From: Anaspis maculata
Taxonomy: Eukaryota; Arthropoda; Insecta; Coleoptera; Scraptiidae
Reading direction: 5' to 3'
Assembly (NCBI GenBank): GCA_949128115.1
Contig: OX421962.1
Location: 60,119,787-60,183,786 of the forward strand
DNA length: 64,000 bases
Positions 13,116-24,400 of the stretch are shown here, one piece after another; within the stretch, counting starts at the first letter, position 1, and each line of letters begins with the position of its first letter. Position numbers and translations under genes: made by a program. The notes beneath the pieces are model-generated. The model had not been told where the DNA came from, did not search any database, and saw only the letters and a list, made by a program, of their open reading frames with translations.

Positions 13116-13866
13116 TACAGGGTGTCCCGAAAATATACCGACAACGTTCTAGGGCAGCTTCCTCTCATCAAAACAAGAAAAAAAGTTCCCATGAACATGG
13201 GTCCGGAAACGCTTCCTAAGGGAGCTATAGGCCCCTAAACGTGGGACCCTGAACATGGTTTTTATTCAATATCTCCGAAACCGTTCAAGGTAAATCGATC
13301 AAACTTGACACATCCACTAGCCTTTTTTGGCCCAACAAAATGAGACAATATTAATTCCAAAATAATTTACCAGGGGTGGATTAGGTGGAGGTGGAGGGGT
13401 AAAAATAACCCTAACTTTTTTGAATGTGAATTGTTTCCAAATTCAACAAGAAATTATGAAATACTGCAGTCTTCTGCCAAAAAAAGATCTCTCTGTTCAA
13501 CCTTGATAGATGCACCGTTTACGAGATATTTGAGTTTGAATGTATGAAAACGTGGTCAGAAATGCTGATATTTAATTACGATATTCAAGGCGAAAGAAAA
13601 ACTATTTCAAAGCGATTTCATTTTTGTTAAGCATTCAAATTTTGTTAGGCATAAGAAGGTTATTAAATGTGTCAAGTTTGATTGATTTTCCTTGAACAGT
13701 TTCGGTAATATTAAATGAACAACCATCTTCAGGGTCCCACCTTCAGGGGGCTGTAGCTCCCTTATGAAGCATTTCCGGACCCATGTTCATGGGAACTTTT
13801 CTTCTTATTTTGATGAGAGGAAGCTGTCCTAGAACGTTGTCGGTGTATTTTCGGGACACCTGTATA
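13116..13866. mobile_element. Foldback element, CAGGGTGTCCCGA ends, 0.75 kb
   Basis: Left TACAGGGTGTCCCGAAAATA pairs with right TATTTTCGGGACACCTGTA. Further paired blocks run inward: ACAACGTTCTAGG, CCTCTCATCAAAA and CCATGAACATGGGTCCGGAA. It is flanked by TATA. No coding sequence. It sits inside the 12489-14048 element, so it inserted later. Confidence 0.85.
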
Positions 13867-14296
13867 TCCATTTCCGTTATTTACCTTCGCAAAAATTTGA
13901 CAAACACATGACAAACACAAACAGAGAAACGTCAAGTGCATGCCACGTGCCGTGCATCCCACGGTCATGTCACGTTTGACGTTGGCCTCCAGAAAATGTC
14001 AACCGCCGGCCATGTTGCCGTGTTGTGACGTCACACTTCTTCGGTCTATTCAACAGAGTCAAGCCAAAAAATGAATTTGAATGAATCCAAATTGAGTCGA
14101 TTATGTCTGGTTGAAAATGGAAACTTACCCACAAATTTTACTTTTAATTTTATTGTCGAAACGGTTTAGGTGTGCTATATTAAATGAAAACGCGCTAAAA
14201 TGTCTGTCATTCCACTGCAGTGACATACTCAATTGACAGATCTCGTCGCCAATCTCATTTTCACGTCTACGCTACGGCGGCGGCGCCCCACAACTT

Positions 14297-14446
14297 AAGC
14301 TTGGTTCCCAGTTGCGAATATTCGGACAGAAAATGCGATTTTGTATGTCAAATTTTGAATTGGAGGGCTCTGATTGGCCAATATGACGACTTTGACGTAA
14401 AATTTCGCATTTTCTGTCCGATTATTCGCATCTGGGAATCCAGCTT
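14297..14446. mobile_element. MITE, 150 bp
   Basis: AAGCTTGGTTCCCAG at the left pairs with CTGGGAATCCAGCTT at the right, and TTCGGACAGAAAATGCGA with TCGCATTTTCTGTCCGA. A near-complete hairpin, non-coding. Confidence 0.8.
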
Positions 14447-14452
14447 TCCATG

Positions 14453-14972
14453 TAGGGATGGGCAAAATTTAAAAAAAACATCGATGTCAGCATCGAATGA
14501 TACATCGAAACGAAAAATCGATACTGTAAAAACATCGACATAAAAACATCGATGTTTTTTACAAATTTGCCAAAACGTGCACTAATATGAGTAATTAATT
14601 AATTATACTAATGTGATGATACATTAAAAAAAACTATAATAATTATGCAAGTAAAGTGAAACAAAAAATATACCGAACCGACTGGCGCTGGCGGGACGGG
14701 GTAATGGGGAATGAAGAGTAGAGTGGCAGCAGAAATCGATTTCTGTAAGTTAGTACCTACTTTATGAGCATAAAGATTGCAGATTTCTATTTTATGCGTC
14801 ATTTTGGATTTTGAGCGGAAGCAGTGCAATGCAAACAAGAGAAAAGATCAAAAGAAGCATCGCAAAAAAACATCGATGTAGGCCGATACATCGAAAAAAA
14901 AAACGTCGATGAAAGCATCGAAAGCAAAATATCGATATTTCTCGAACATCGATGTATCGTGGGCATCCCTAC
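14453..14972. mobile_element. Inverted-repeat element rich in CATCGATG, 520 bp
   Basis: Ends TAGGGATGGGCA and TGGGCATCCCTA (inverted). Both sub-terminal regions carry repeated CATCGATG and ATACATCGAAA motifs. The ends resemble common hAT-derived MITEs, but no transposase is present and the superfamily is inferred. Confidence 0.65.
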
Positions 14973-14974
14973 TT

Positions 14975-15141
14975 AAGGTGCGTTCAGTCAGCTTATTTAG
15001 CCGCAAGTTTTAATTTTAGTCGCAAGCGCAGCGACGCCCATTGGCTCTTATGAGCCAGCGTCCTCAGAACAGCCAATAAGCGATGCAGCGCTTACGACTA
15101 AAATTAAAACTTGCGGCTAAATAAGCTGACTGAACGCACCT
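14975..15141. mobile_element. MITE, about 167 bp, near-perfect hairpin
   Basis: TAAGGTGCGTTCAGTCAGCT pairs with AGCTGACTGAACGCACCTA. Complementarity continues through TTAGCCGCAAGTTTTAATTT to a short loop. The high arm identity suggests it is fairly young. Confidence 0.85.
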
Positions 15142-16190
15142 ATACAGGGTGTTCGGGTTTGGCTATTACAAACTTTGAGGGATGATTCCCCTTCAAAAAT
15201 AAAGCCGAAAGAACAAAAAACTCATGATCCTAAAATGCTTCCTTAAAAAGATACAGGGTGTTGAAGTTGACTTTTTTAAATAGTTTTTTCACCGTTCCTT
15301 TTGAACCGTTGGACCGATTTTAATCAAATTTGAACCAAAGCTAAGTCAAATGAGTCTCCATCGAATAATAATACCACAATTCATCAAAAATTTCTGGGGG
15401 CGTAGATAATAGGGGACTGTCCCCTATTTTTGCCCCTATTTTTATCTACCTCAATTATTTTTTTAAATTGTTGATATTTTCGAGTTCTACGTTCAATTTA
15501 GAAGAAAAAGTTACTCTTGCAAAATTTTGATTAGAGGCTTCATTTCTGAGATATTTGGGTCTGAAACTTTGAAAAACGCCTCGAAATCGCGACTTTCAAA
15601 GGCCTAAAAATTAAAATCCAAGAAAACTCATGATTCCTCAACTGGAATAAGTTTTCTAGGTCGCTCAGGTTGATTTACTGCCATTTTCGGCTAAGAAACG
15701 AGGCGTTTTCAGAGAAAAACAATTTGGGCTCTGGAAAGTGGCGATTTCGAGATAATTTCCAAAGTTTAAAAACCAAATATCTTGGAAATAAAGCCTCTAA
15801 TCAAAATTTTGCAAGAGTAACTTTTTCTTTTAAATTGAATGTAGAATCCGAAAATATCAACAATTTTGGAAAATAATTAGGGGAGATAAAAATAGGGGCA
15901 AAAATAGGGGACAGTCCCCTATTATCCACGCCCCCAGGAATCTTTGATAGATTATGGTATCATCATTCGATGAAGACTCAGTTGACTAAACTTTGGTTCA
16001 AATTTGATCAAAATCGGTTCAACGGTTAAAAAGTTACGGTGAAAAAACGATTAAAAAAAGTCAACTTTAACACCCTGTATCTTTTCAAGGAAGCATTTTA
16101 GGACCACGAGTTTTTTGTTCTTTCGGCTTTATTTTCAAAGGGGAATCATCCCTCAAAGTTTGTAATAGCCAAACCCGAACACCCTGTATA
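15141..16190. mobile_element. Foldback element, CAGGGTGTTCGGG ends, 1.05 kb
   Basis: TATACAGGGTGTTCGGGTTT pairs with AAACCCGAACACCCTGTATA. The arms run about 500 bp each to a centre near 15660. Internal blocks include TTGCAAAATTTTGATTAGAG and, inverted, AATCAAAATTTTGCAAGAG. A second CAGGGTGTTGAAG boundary lies inside (15253 and its mate near 16065), so this may be one foldback inserted within another. Confidence 0.88.
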
Positions 16191-17211
16191 CAGGGTGGTC
16201 CGACTTTTATGTCATTAAATTCAAGGATCGATAGAGAATCAAAAATAAAGGGGACTTTTTCCTGAAAACATATTTGAGAAATGCCTAATAACAGAGATAC
16301 AGCCCTTCAAAGTTGGAAATAAAGAATCGTTTTTTTCGCATAACTTTTGAACCGTTCAACCGATTTGATTAAAAATAGAACCAAAGGTCGACTGAAATTA
16401 TCTCCTGTCGAACAACTATAACATGTTACATAAAAAAGTTTCAGGGGCTTAGACATTAGGGGGTGACCCTACTTTTCCCCTCCTATTTTTTGCCCTTCTG
16501 ATTATTTCTGAAAACTGTTCATAATTTTGAATTCTTCGTTCAATTTTGAAGAAAAAATCACTGTTGCAAGATTTTGATTAGAGGCTTCGTTTAGGGGATA
16601 TTTGGGTTTGAAACTTTGGGAAACATCCCGAAATCGCCACTTTCAAAGGTCTAAAAATTAAAATCCAAAGAAACTCATGATTTCTCAGCTGAAACCACCA
16701 TTTTTTCCAAATCACGGGAAATTTTCAGGAAAAAAACAATTTGGGTTCTGGAAAGTGGCGATTTCGGGATGTTTTCCAAAGTTCCAAACTCGAATATCTC
16801 CTAAACGAAGCCTCTAATCAAAATTTTGCAAGAGTGACTTTTTCTTTCAAATTAAACTTAGAATTCAAAATTATGAACAGTTTTTAAAACAAACGGGTGA
16901 GTGAGAAATAGGGGGGGGGGGAGTAGGAACACCTCTTGATATCTACGCTCCTGAAACTTTTTTATGGAACATGTTATGATTGTTCGACAAGAGATAACTT
17001 CAGTAAACCTTTGGTTCTATTTTGAATGAAATCAGTTGAACGGTTCAAAAGTTATGCGGAAAAAACGATTATTTATTTTCAACTTTGAAGGGCTGTAGGT
17101 ATCTCTGTTATTAGGCATTTCTCAAATATGTTTTCTGAAGAAAGTCCCCTTCATTTTTCATTTTCCATTGATTCTTAAATTTAATGACATAAAACGAGGA
17201 CCACCCTGTAT
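16187..17211. mobile_element. Foldback element, CAGGGTGGTCCGA ends, 1.02 kb
   Basis: TATACAGGGTGGTCCGA pairs with TTTACAGGGTGGTCC-type sequence (AGGACCACCCTGTA) at the right, with long arms and a centre near 16700. It shares its left TATA with the right end of the preceding foldback. The arms carry the same internal modules as the 15141-16190 element but different outer ends. Confidence 0.86.
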
Positions 17212-17871
17212 GTGTAAACTCATTTTAGTTGACATCAGTCAAACGGTTAGTTAGACATAAATGGGGAAAACCCAATACAGATTTTGACACCTCGTGATTT
17301 GTGACAGAATAAAGGTTGAAGACTTATTTGAAATGTGTTGGAAAGAGCTCCTCATCAGCTCTTCAACAATTGACATATACTCTGTCATGTCAGTGACAAA
17401 GCGAGTGCTTGATCGTGGATTCGTGTAGGCCAAGGATATTAAGAAGTTTGATTGAAGAAACTCAGGTATTATACCTAATATACCTAACCTAAAACAAAAT
17501 GTAAATTAACGAATCAAGAGATTCACCCCATTCGCTACCACCGTACCATCGAATTTCAAAGCTGACCTCTGTAGGAATGTGTAGTATTGTGTAGGGATAC
17601 TCAAACCACGCCTACAAACTCAATGATTCTTGTGTGGATTTACCTATGACATTTGGTTTCAAGGCATTTTTCTGTGGGATCCTGTCGGATTCATATGGAA
17701 ATCGATAGGATTGTGTAGGGAATCTCCGACACAATCGATGTGGGACTCTGTGGGGAAACACCACGACAAAAGCACATATTGAAACCCACAGAGACCCACA
17801 GGCTTTTTTTTGTTGGTCTCTGTAGGTCATTTACAACAGGGGTTTACGCTTCATAGAAAAAAGTAGCTTCA
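17212..17871. other. No recognisable gene
   Basis: Intergenic. Part of it (17570-17830) contains repeated TGTGTAGGGA and TCTGTAGG-type motifs on both strands but no clear element boundary. Confidence 0.4.
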
Positions 17872-19840
17872 CTACTTTAGCACTGTAGGCTTGCCGCCTT
17901 TTTACCTGGTGTAAAACTGGCTTCTTTGAAGGTAAATTTATATTTTTTATCAAATTGATATTAAAATCTTGGAAAACTGACCTTGTCACTTGTCATACGT
18001 GGAAATGCGACTAGAGGGGCGCAGTGCTGTATTACCGACATTTAGACGCCAAAACCGCACGGGGCAGCCTTCAATCTAAGTCATCTTGACAGCGGTCATT
18101 CAAGGCCGACAAAAACTCGTTCCGTCAGGCTCCAAAACGAAAGAAAATTGCAAATTGAAGGTACTGACATGAATCTCGGTGAAATATGCAACTTTAGGCG
18201 GCTGGGTTCTTTTGAAATTCGGTTTATTACACTTTTTACACATAAATCCTGCTGCAACTGCAGACCTACTGGGATATTCCTTGTCTTATCTATAATTCTT
18301 CATGGCTTGGCGGGTTTTTTCGACTGAAAGAAGTGAGAAGATTGATGATTCCATTGGTTCCTTTTTTTGGACGAAGATCTAGTATATTTTTTGTTTGAAT
18401 CATCGTAAAGTTGAGCTGGCTTCGAAAGGTTGAAAATATTTTTGACATTTATCAAATGTCAAAGCTGCTTATTTGATTTATTTGTTCATTGGCGAATATT
18501 TAAAACAGGTCGAAAAATTACTACATTTTCCAATAAAATGGAAAAAAGCGTCAGACATCACGTCCCACAAAAATATTCCGTCTATCTGCAGGGGAAATGC
18601 GTAAAAAATGTGTTCCAAAAACGGTCCGAACGACTTCGCGTCTCTTCGTGAACTATAGTGCCGAATGAAGCCAAAGGAGCCAGCCGCAAAGTTTAGGGGA
18701 TTTTCTCTATTCCAGATTTGGAAACTTAGAAACAAAATCTCACAGCCGACTAGAATCACGGTACAATAAGTGAACATACATATAGTGGGTTCACTTGTAC
18801 TGTGACTCTAGTTGGCTGGGCAAATTTTCTACTTCAGCATTGTAGGCTTGCCGCCTTTTTACCTGATGTAAAACTGACTTCTTCAGAAGTGAAGTTATAT
18901 TTCTTATCAAATTGATATTGAAATTTTGGAAAACTGACCTTGTCATACGTGGAAATGCGACTAGAGGGGCGCAGAGCTGTATTACCCTACTTTGGACACC
19001 AGAACCCTACGGGGCCGCCTTCAATTTAAGTCATCTTGACGGCGGCCATTCAAGGCCGACAAAAACTCGTTCCGCCAAGGTTCAAAACGAAAGCAAATTG
19101 AAAAATGAAGGTACTCACATGAATTTCGGTCCAATACGCAACTTTGAGCGGTTGGGTTTTTTAAAATTCGGTTTAATAAACTTTATACACGTAAATCCTG
19201 CTGCAACAGCAGGCCTGCTGGGATGTTCCTTGTCTTGCCAATAGTTCTTCATGATTCGGCGTGTCTTTTTGACTGGAAGAGGGGAAAGGATTGATGATTC
19301 CATGGGACCCCCTTTTTTGGACGAAGGACTAGTATTTTTTCAGTTTGAATCACGTAAAGTTGAACCGGCTTCGAGAGGTTAGAAATATTCTTGACACCTA
19401 CATTTTCCAATGAAAGGGAAAAAAGCGCCAGACATCACGTTCCGCAAAAATGTTCCATCTATTTACAGAGAAAATGCGTTCCAAAAGTGGTCCGAACGAC
19501 TTCGTGCCTCTTCGTGAATTATTGGGTGCTTTCCACCTAGCTCCAAGTTTGGTACACCTGCCATTTACGCATGTGCGGGTGCCAAACGGTGCTTTCCATC
19601 TACGTGTTCTTACCCGGTTCTGTGCCGTTCATTGGACCACCTAAAATTGTGTGCCATACTATGGAACATGTGCCGTCTGGTGGTATTTGTACCGTTTAGG
19701 TGGAAAGCACCCATTGTGCCAAATGAAGCCAGGATAGCCAACCGCAAAGTTTTGGTGATTTTCCGATTTGGAAACTTGAAAACAAAATCTCACAGCCGAC
19801 TGGAATTACGGTACAAGTGACCATACTATATGTATACCTA
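17872..19840. repeat. Tandem duplication, about 957-bp unit
   Basis: Copy 1 starts at 17872 and copy 2 at 18829. Shared blocks in the same order include GTAGGCTTGCCGCCTTTTTA, TGGAAATGCGACTAGAGGGG, TTCAAGGCCGACAAAAACTC and CACAGCCGACTGGAAT-type sequence. Copy 2 is longer because it holds a 191-bp MITE. No open frame is conserved between copies, so it is judged non-coding. Confidence 0.85.
19523..19713. mobile_element. MITE, 191 bp, inserted in copy 2 of the tandem repeat
   Basis: Ends TGGGTGCTTTCCACCT and AGGTGGAAAGCACCCA are perfect inverted copies. The matching place in copy 1 (near 18657) has no insert, so copy 1 is an empty site and defines the boundaries. Non-coding. Confidence 0.88.
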
Positions 19841-20974
19841 CTATACCTTACATGTGTACCAAATTTGGTTTGAAATCCGTCCAACGGTTTAGCCACACTA
19901 TTGTATCGATCCATTAAATGAGCAGTTTTTGTGCGGACGGACAGACTGACACCAAAATAGAAAAAAAGTTTTGTACTTATTTAAATGAATGTTTTCAAAC
20001 AAAAAAATATTTATTTTTAAAATTAAAACAAAAATTCAAATTCCTGTTTTTTCCACGATATCTCGAAAACTAAAACTGATATGTATCTGTCAAATATCTT
20101 TTTGGATCATTGATCATCATAAAAATGCGCAACTTTTTCCTAATTTAACCAACTTTGTATCTCTGAAGATAATAAGCGAGATACCCATGCTTAGCCTCGA
20201 AAAACGGACACCTGCAGGAGGTACATACATATTATGTGCATGTGCATCATTCTGAAACCAAAATTTCATAATTTATCTAAATCTGCCAAAAAAAAAAAAA
20301 TAGGAGGTGGCAATTTAAAACAAAAATGTGGATCATATACTGCTTGAAAACAGGAAAGGGTATGAAAAGAAAAATTATCGGAAAATATTCCTCATAGAAT
20401 CTAGGAAATAGAATAAATCAATTCCACCTGTCAAATCGCTTTTCAAATATTTCTACAGGAGAAAAAAAATTCAGGCTTCGAAACTTTACACGCTCTCTCT
20501 GTAACTCTGTATATATTCAAATAGTATTAGTTATAAGCACAGAGTAGGCCAGAGTGTTTGGTATACCCAGAGAGGAAGGTAGGCGGGATTTTTTATCCGC
20601 AGTTATAGTTAGGGTTGCCAAATTCAGAGGCCGCTTCGAGCGCTGAAGTGCAGTGACGTTGCTAGGCAACGGTTCAAGAGGCCCGAAAGCGCGGGGTCCA
20701 TGCTAGCTTGTTTATTTTCAAATTTTTTACACTTAAAATCAGTCTACAGAAACGTTCTCAACGAAAAATCGCGATATTTTTCCAAAAACATTTTTGTATA
20801 CCTATTTTAACAATGTAAATAAGACTTAGATTGAGCATTGTGCTACTCATGCAATCAAAACAGATTATAGTACGTTGTTCATTTCATTTATTCTCATATT
20901 TTAAAAATAATCAAAATCCCCAGCATATTATGAGGTGAGGAATAAACCACTGCTGTTCAAAAGTGAGTACAATA
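19841..20974. other. Gene-free stretch
   Basis: AT-rich. It contains a short GGACGGACAGAC tract near 19932 after a CCGTCCAACGGTTTAG module, a poly-A run near 20288, and a short palindrome GTTGCTAGGCAAC near 20660. Confidence 0.45.
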
Positions 20975-21660
20975 CATTTTTCGGAATTCACTTCACAACA
21001 TCCTTGACAGTAAAATTATTTTAGGTACTAATATATTGAACATCATACATTATTCTAGATACTATTGAATCGAAATAATAGTAATAGTATTTTCAGGCAC
21101 TGATGGTAGGTGCATATTACTATGTCACACATATTGTGATAGTAGATTACAATACGAGTTGGCCGTTACATAAAGTGGTTTTCAGACACGAAGCCCAGAT
21201 TTTCAGAATTCACTTCACAACATCCTCAACAGTGAAATTATTTTAGGTACTTATATTATTGAACATCATATTATTCGAGATATTATCGAAAATTGAAGTC
21301 TCAGCATTTCCAAAAGGTTCAATTTAAAGTATAAATTTCAACAGGGCTATTTCAATAAATTAATAAATTTTCGAGTGGAGTGAGCGTGGTTGAAAAATTA
21401 ACTATGCAACTTTTAAGTTAATTATTATTATTAATAATTTAGTAAAATTACTGTAGGTACTAATACATATATTGAACATCATAATTATCATATTATAAAG
21501 TTGATGAATCAAAAATTGAAGCCTCAGCATTTTCTAAAAGTTTCAATTCAAGTATAAATTTCAACAGCGCTGTTGATTGATAAATTTTCAAGTAAAGTTA
21601 GCGTAGTTGAAAAATCAGCCACGTGTATATGTAATTCTAAAGTTGATTTAGCTTCTCAGG
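20975..21660. repeat. Three diverged copies of a unit of about 230 bp
   Basis: AATTCACTTCACAACATCC occurs in the first two copies. TTGAACATCAT, preceded by AGGTACTAATA-like sequence, occurs in all three (near 21040, 21260 and 21475). TTCAATT, AGTATAAATTTCAACAG and a GTTGAAAAAT block recur in the last two. Confidence 0.65.
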
Positions 21661-22334
21661 AGCTGAGGGTACATATTACACACAAATCGTAAAGGTCATT
21701 TCATGTTTGAATCTGGTCTTGATCTTCGTTTTTCAACTCCATACAAGTTTATGTGGTCAGTTCACAAACAAGGGAACTGTTGCAGGCAATTCCAGATACA
21801 GGGATGAACTTCCAGCAGCATGAAGACATGAAATTCTCTGAGCATGAGAAGCATAGGTAAATGTCGTGGCAGAGGCATTCTCTAAAAAATAAACAAACAA
21901 TATAATTAGGTTGGCGATAGGAGGTAATTATTAATTATACTTAGATATAATTGTCGGCCAAAAATTATACAATAACGTTAGGTAGAATAAGAGGTAGGTA
22001 CTAGAGAATTTACGCGATGCAATTTTCATTAGGCTTATGCTTATAATCCTCTCCTTATTTCAATCATAAAATTTGTCGTTTTGAAGCGGTGATAAATTAT
22101 CATATAGGTTATAATTACATATTCCTTGATAACTGCAGCCCTATGTTTAAAATAACACATCCGTTTGTCGTCTGTTATTGTGGGTACATTTCAAAAGACC
22201 AAATCTATGCCGAAAATTGTTTAACATAAAAGAAAATTGCATTGCGCAAACCATATGTATCAATCCATGATGCATTGATCTATGTAATATTCATACATAT
22301 CGACTAGGTATACATTACAATCCAGCAGTAGGCA

Positions 22335-22560
22335 GCCCAGCAATACAGCTCAGAGACAAATACATTACCAAGGTAGGCCCTCGGGTACACAATTATATAT
22401 TCGACTTGTTTGCAACTGGTTCGCCATTTTTTTCAATCTCGATCTAGATCTCTCAAGTTCTAGAGTTCGTTTCCTCCCTCCATCTTGAAAATCACAAGGA
22501 TCTGGCAGTGGCGTTCTCTGGATAGTGAAAAACAATTCATTAGTTGGGTACTTAGCAGGC
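22335..22560. repeat. Duplicated segment, copy 1
   Basis: Shares CAGCTCAGAGACAAA and CCTCCATCTTGAAAA, followed by CACAAGGATCTGGCAG-like sequence, with the segment at 24136-24400, in the same order and orientation. Confidence 0.5.
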
Positions 22561-22571
22561 CTTGTAAAAAG

Positions 22572-22846
22572 GTGATTAGTGGCAATTCTGTAAAATTTAA
22601 AGACCCCTTAAAATTTCAAAACGCGCTGGTCACATAGAAACGATCAGAAATCGACTTCACGATTGGCAAAACATTTTGGCGATTCTGTATCAAACCCGTT
22701 AAAATTTGAAGGCCCTTAAAAGAATTCAGCCAATCGTGAAGCCGATTTCTGATCGTTCCTAGAATAGGTATATGTTTCTAGGTGACCCAGCGCCTTTCAA
22801 AATTTCAAGGGGCCTTTAAATTCCACAGAATTGCCACTAATAACAC
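22572..22846. mobile_element. Foldback MITE, 275 bp
   Basis: GTGATTAGTGGCAATTCTGT pairs with ACAGAATTGCCACTAATAAC, and ACGATCAGAAATCG with CGATTTCTGATCGT. Non-coding. Confidence 0.85.
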
Positions 22847-22888
22847 GTATTTTTATCAGGTGTTCGTCGAAAAAAAAAAAGTACATCC

Positions 22889-23081
22889 CGTTCACTTTTT
22901 ATTTTCAGTTGAATCACTTTTTGGAGCATGAATGAAGTGTCAAGTTGGAGCACATACGGCTGATGAACGCTGATAGTAGTTCCAAAACTGCAGGTGCCAT
23001 CAGCTGTAGTCGATAGCCCCCCAGCTTGTCACTTCATTTTTACTCAAAAAATTCATTCTCTGAAAATACAAAGTGAACGAG
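22889..23081. mobile_element. Imperfect foldback, about 190 bp
   Basis: CGTTCACTTTTTATTTTCAG pairs with CTGAAAATACAAAGTGAACG, and GAATGAAGTGTCAAG with CTTGTCACTTCATTTT. Non-coding. Confidence 0.65.
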
Positions 23082-23354
23082 ATATACTGAATTCTTTTAT
23101 TATACCTACTCACAGGTGTTTCGTAATCCGCGCACATGGGTTCCAGCACGTTGTAAAGGAGTCATCCGGGAGTCAGAAAATGAGATCATCACCATTCATT
23201 ACCTATTATGTGTTCCGTGCTTCAATATTGAGATAAACCAAATTTGAGATTTTACTAGTTTCTTGTAACTCCCTGGTGACCCCTTCACAACGCACTGGAG
23301 CCCGTATGCGCGAATTATGAGTCACTCTCGGAATCACCCCGCATGCAGAGGGTT

Positions 23355-24082
23355 TCGGTGACCTTGCATAAAAAACTCCGGCTGGTGATTCCTCCCAGAA
23401 AAATAAGACGAAAAGTAGGAGTAAGATTTCTTCCAACAGTTCTCCCTAAGGGAGTTACGTACCCATAAAAGTAAAAAGTGAGACAGAGTTTTCAATTATT
23501 TGCTCAAGAACTATCAAAGGTAGGAACTTCACATTTCTTGATACAAGTAAGTGTCTTCATAGTGCAAACGTACGGACAAGATTTTAGACAAATCTGACCA
23601 GTGCTGGCGGAGTTGAAGGAAGTTGAGGGAAGTTCAGATAAAATCATCGGTGGTCGGGTCGTATTTTTAAAAGTACATTTCCATTATACATTTCAAGCTT
23701 GACCTTTTATGCCTCCTGCATTTTTTTCCTAGCATGCACCGTTCGCGAGTGAGAGTGAAAAACCATGGACGTGTCATAAGTAATTTTCTCTTAGCACTTC
23801 AGCCTCACCAAACCCCTTTCAACTACGCCTAGACTGGTCAGATTTGTTGGAATATTATGCACTTGAATTTGCACTGTGAAAAAAGTTCCCTGCACCAAAT
23901 TTAAAAATCTACCTTTAATAATACCTAGTTCTTGGGCGAAAAATCAAATACGTACTTTACTTTATTTTGTACCTTTAAGGGTCTGTAACTCCCTTTGGAA
24001 GCACTCTAAAAAAATGTTACTCTTTTCGACAATTTTTTTTTGACAGGAATCACTTCCCGGAGTTTTATGCGAGGTCACTGAT
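23355..24082. mobile_element. Foldback element, about 0.73 kb
   Basis: GTGACCTTGCATAAAAAACT near the left pairs with the right end GAGTTTTATGCGAGGTCAC, and GGTGATTCCT with AGGAATCACT. Inner blocks also pair, for example GGGAGTTACGTACC with TCTGTAACTCCC-type sequence and AAATCTGACCAG with CTGGTCAGATTT. A related partial copy lies in intron 2 (about 34945-35480). Confidence 0.7.
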
Positions 24083-24135
24083 GATCCAGCGTTGACCAAA
24101 ATTTACAACAAATGTAAGAGTTAGAGTTACCTAGG

Positions 24136-24400
24136 TAAATCCAGAAATGCAGCTCAGAGACAAAGGTACTGGCTTAGTAGGCTCATGGACAGCATTCCTC
24201 CTGCTGCTTGCCTGCTGCTTGCAAACCAGCTGCTTGGTTTGCTCTGTTCTTCTTTCCAACTCGAACGAATCCTTTAAGCTTATGAAGTCACTTGCCGATG
24301 TCTGCATCGTCCATCTCTTCTTTCCTCCATCTTGAAAAGCACAAAGATGCTGCCAGACGTTTCTCTGAAAAGTAGGAACCAATGTATTACATAGGTATAA
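24136..24400. repeat. Duplicated segment, copy 2
   Basis: Partner of 22335-22560. On the minus strand it carries a 150-codon open frame (24131-24583) preceded in places by acceptor-like CTTTTCAG, but no domain is recognised, and the frame does not hold in copy 1. Confidence 0.45.

Larger units (their letters stand above)
12489..14048. mobile_element. Foldback element, 1.56 kb, with nested insert and LINE fragment
   Basis: The outer arms 12489-12640 and 13885-14048 are inverted copies: TAGACCGGAGAAGTG at the left, CACTTCTTCGGTCTA at the right, with shared blocks TGACGTCAC and TGGAGGCCAACGTCA. The interior holds a LINE-derived coding fragment (12700-12920) and a complete second foldback (13116-13866). 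Confidence 0.75.
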
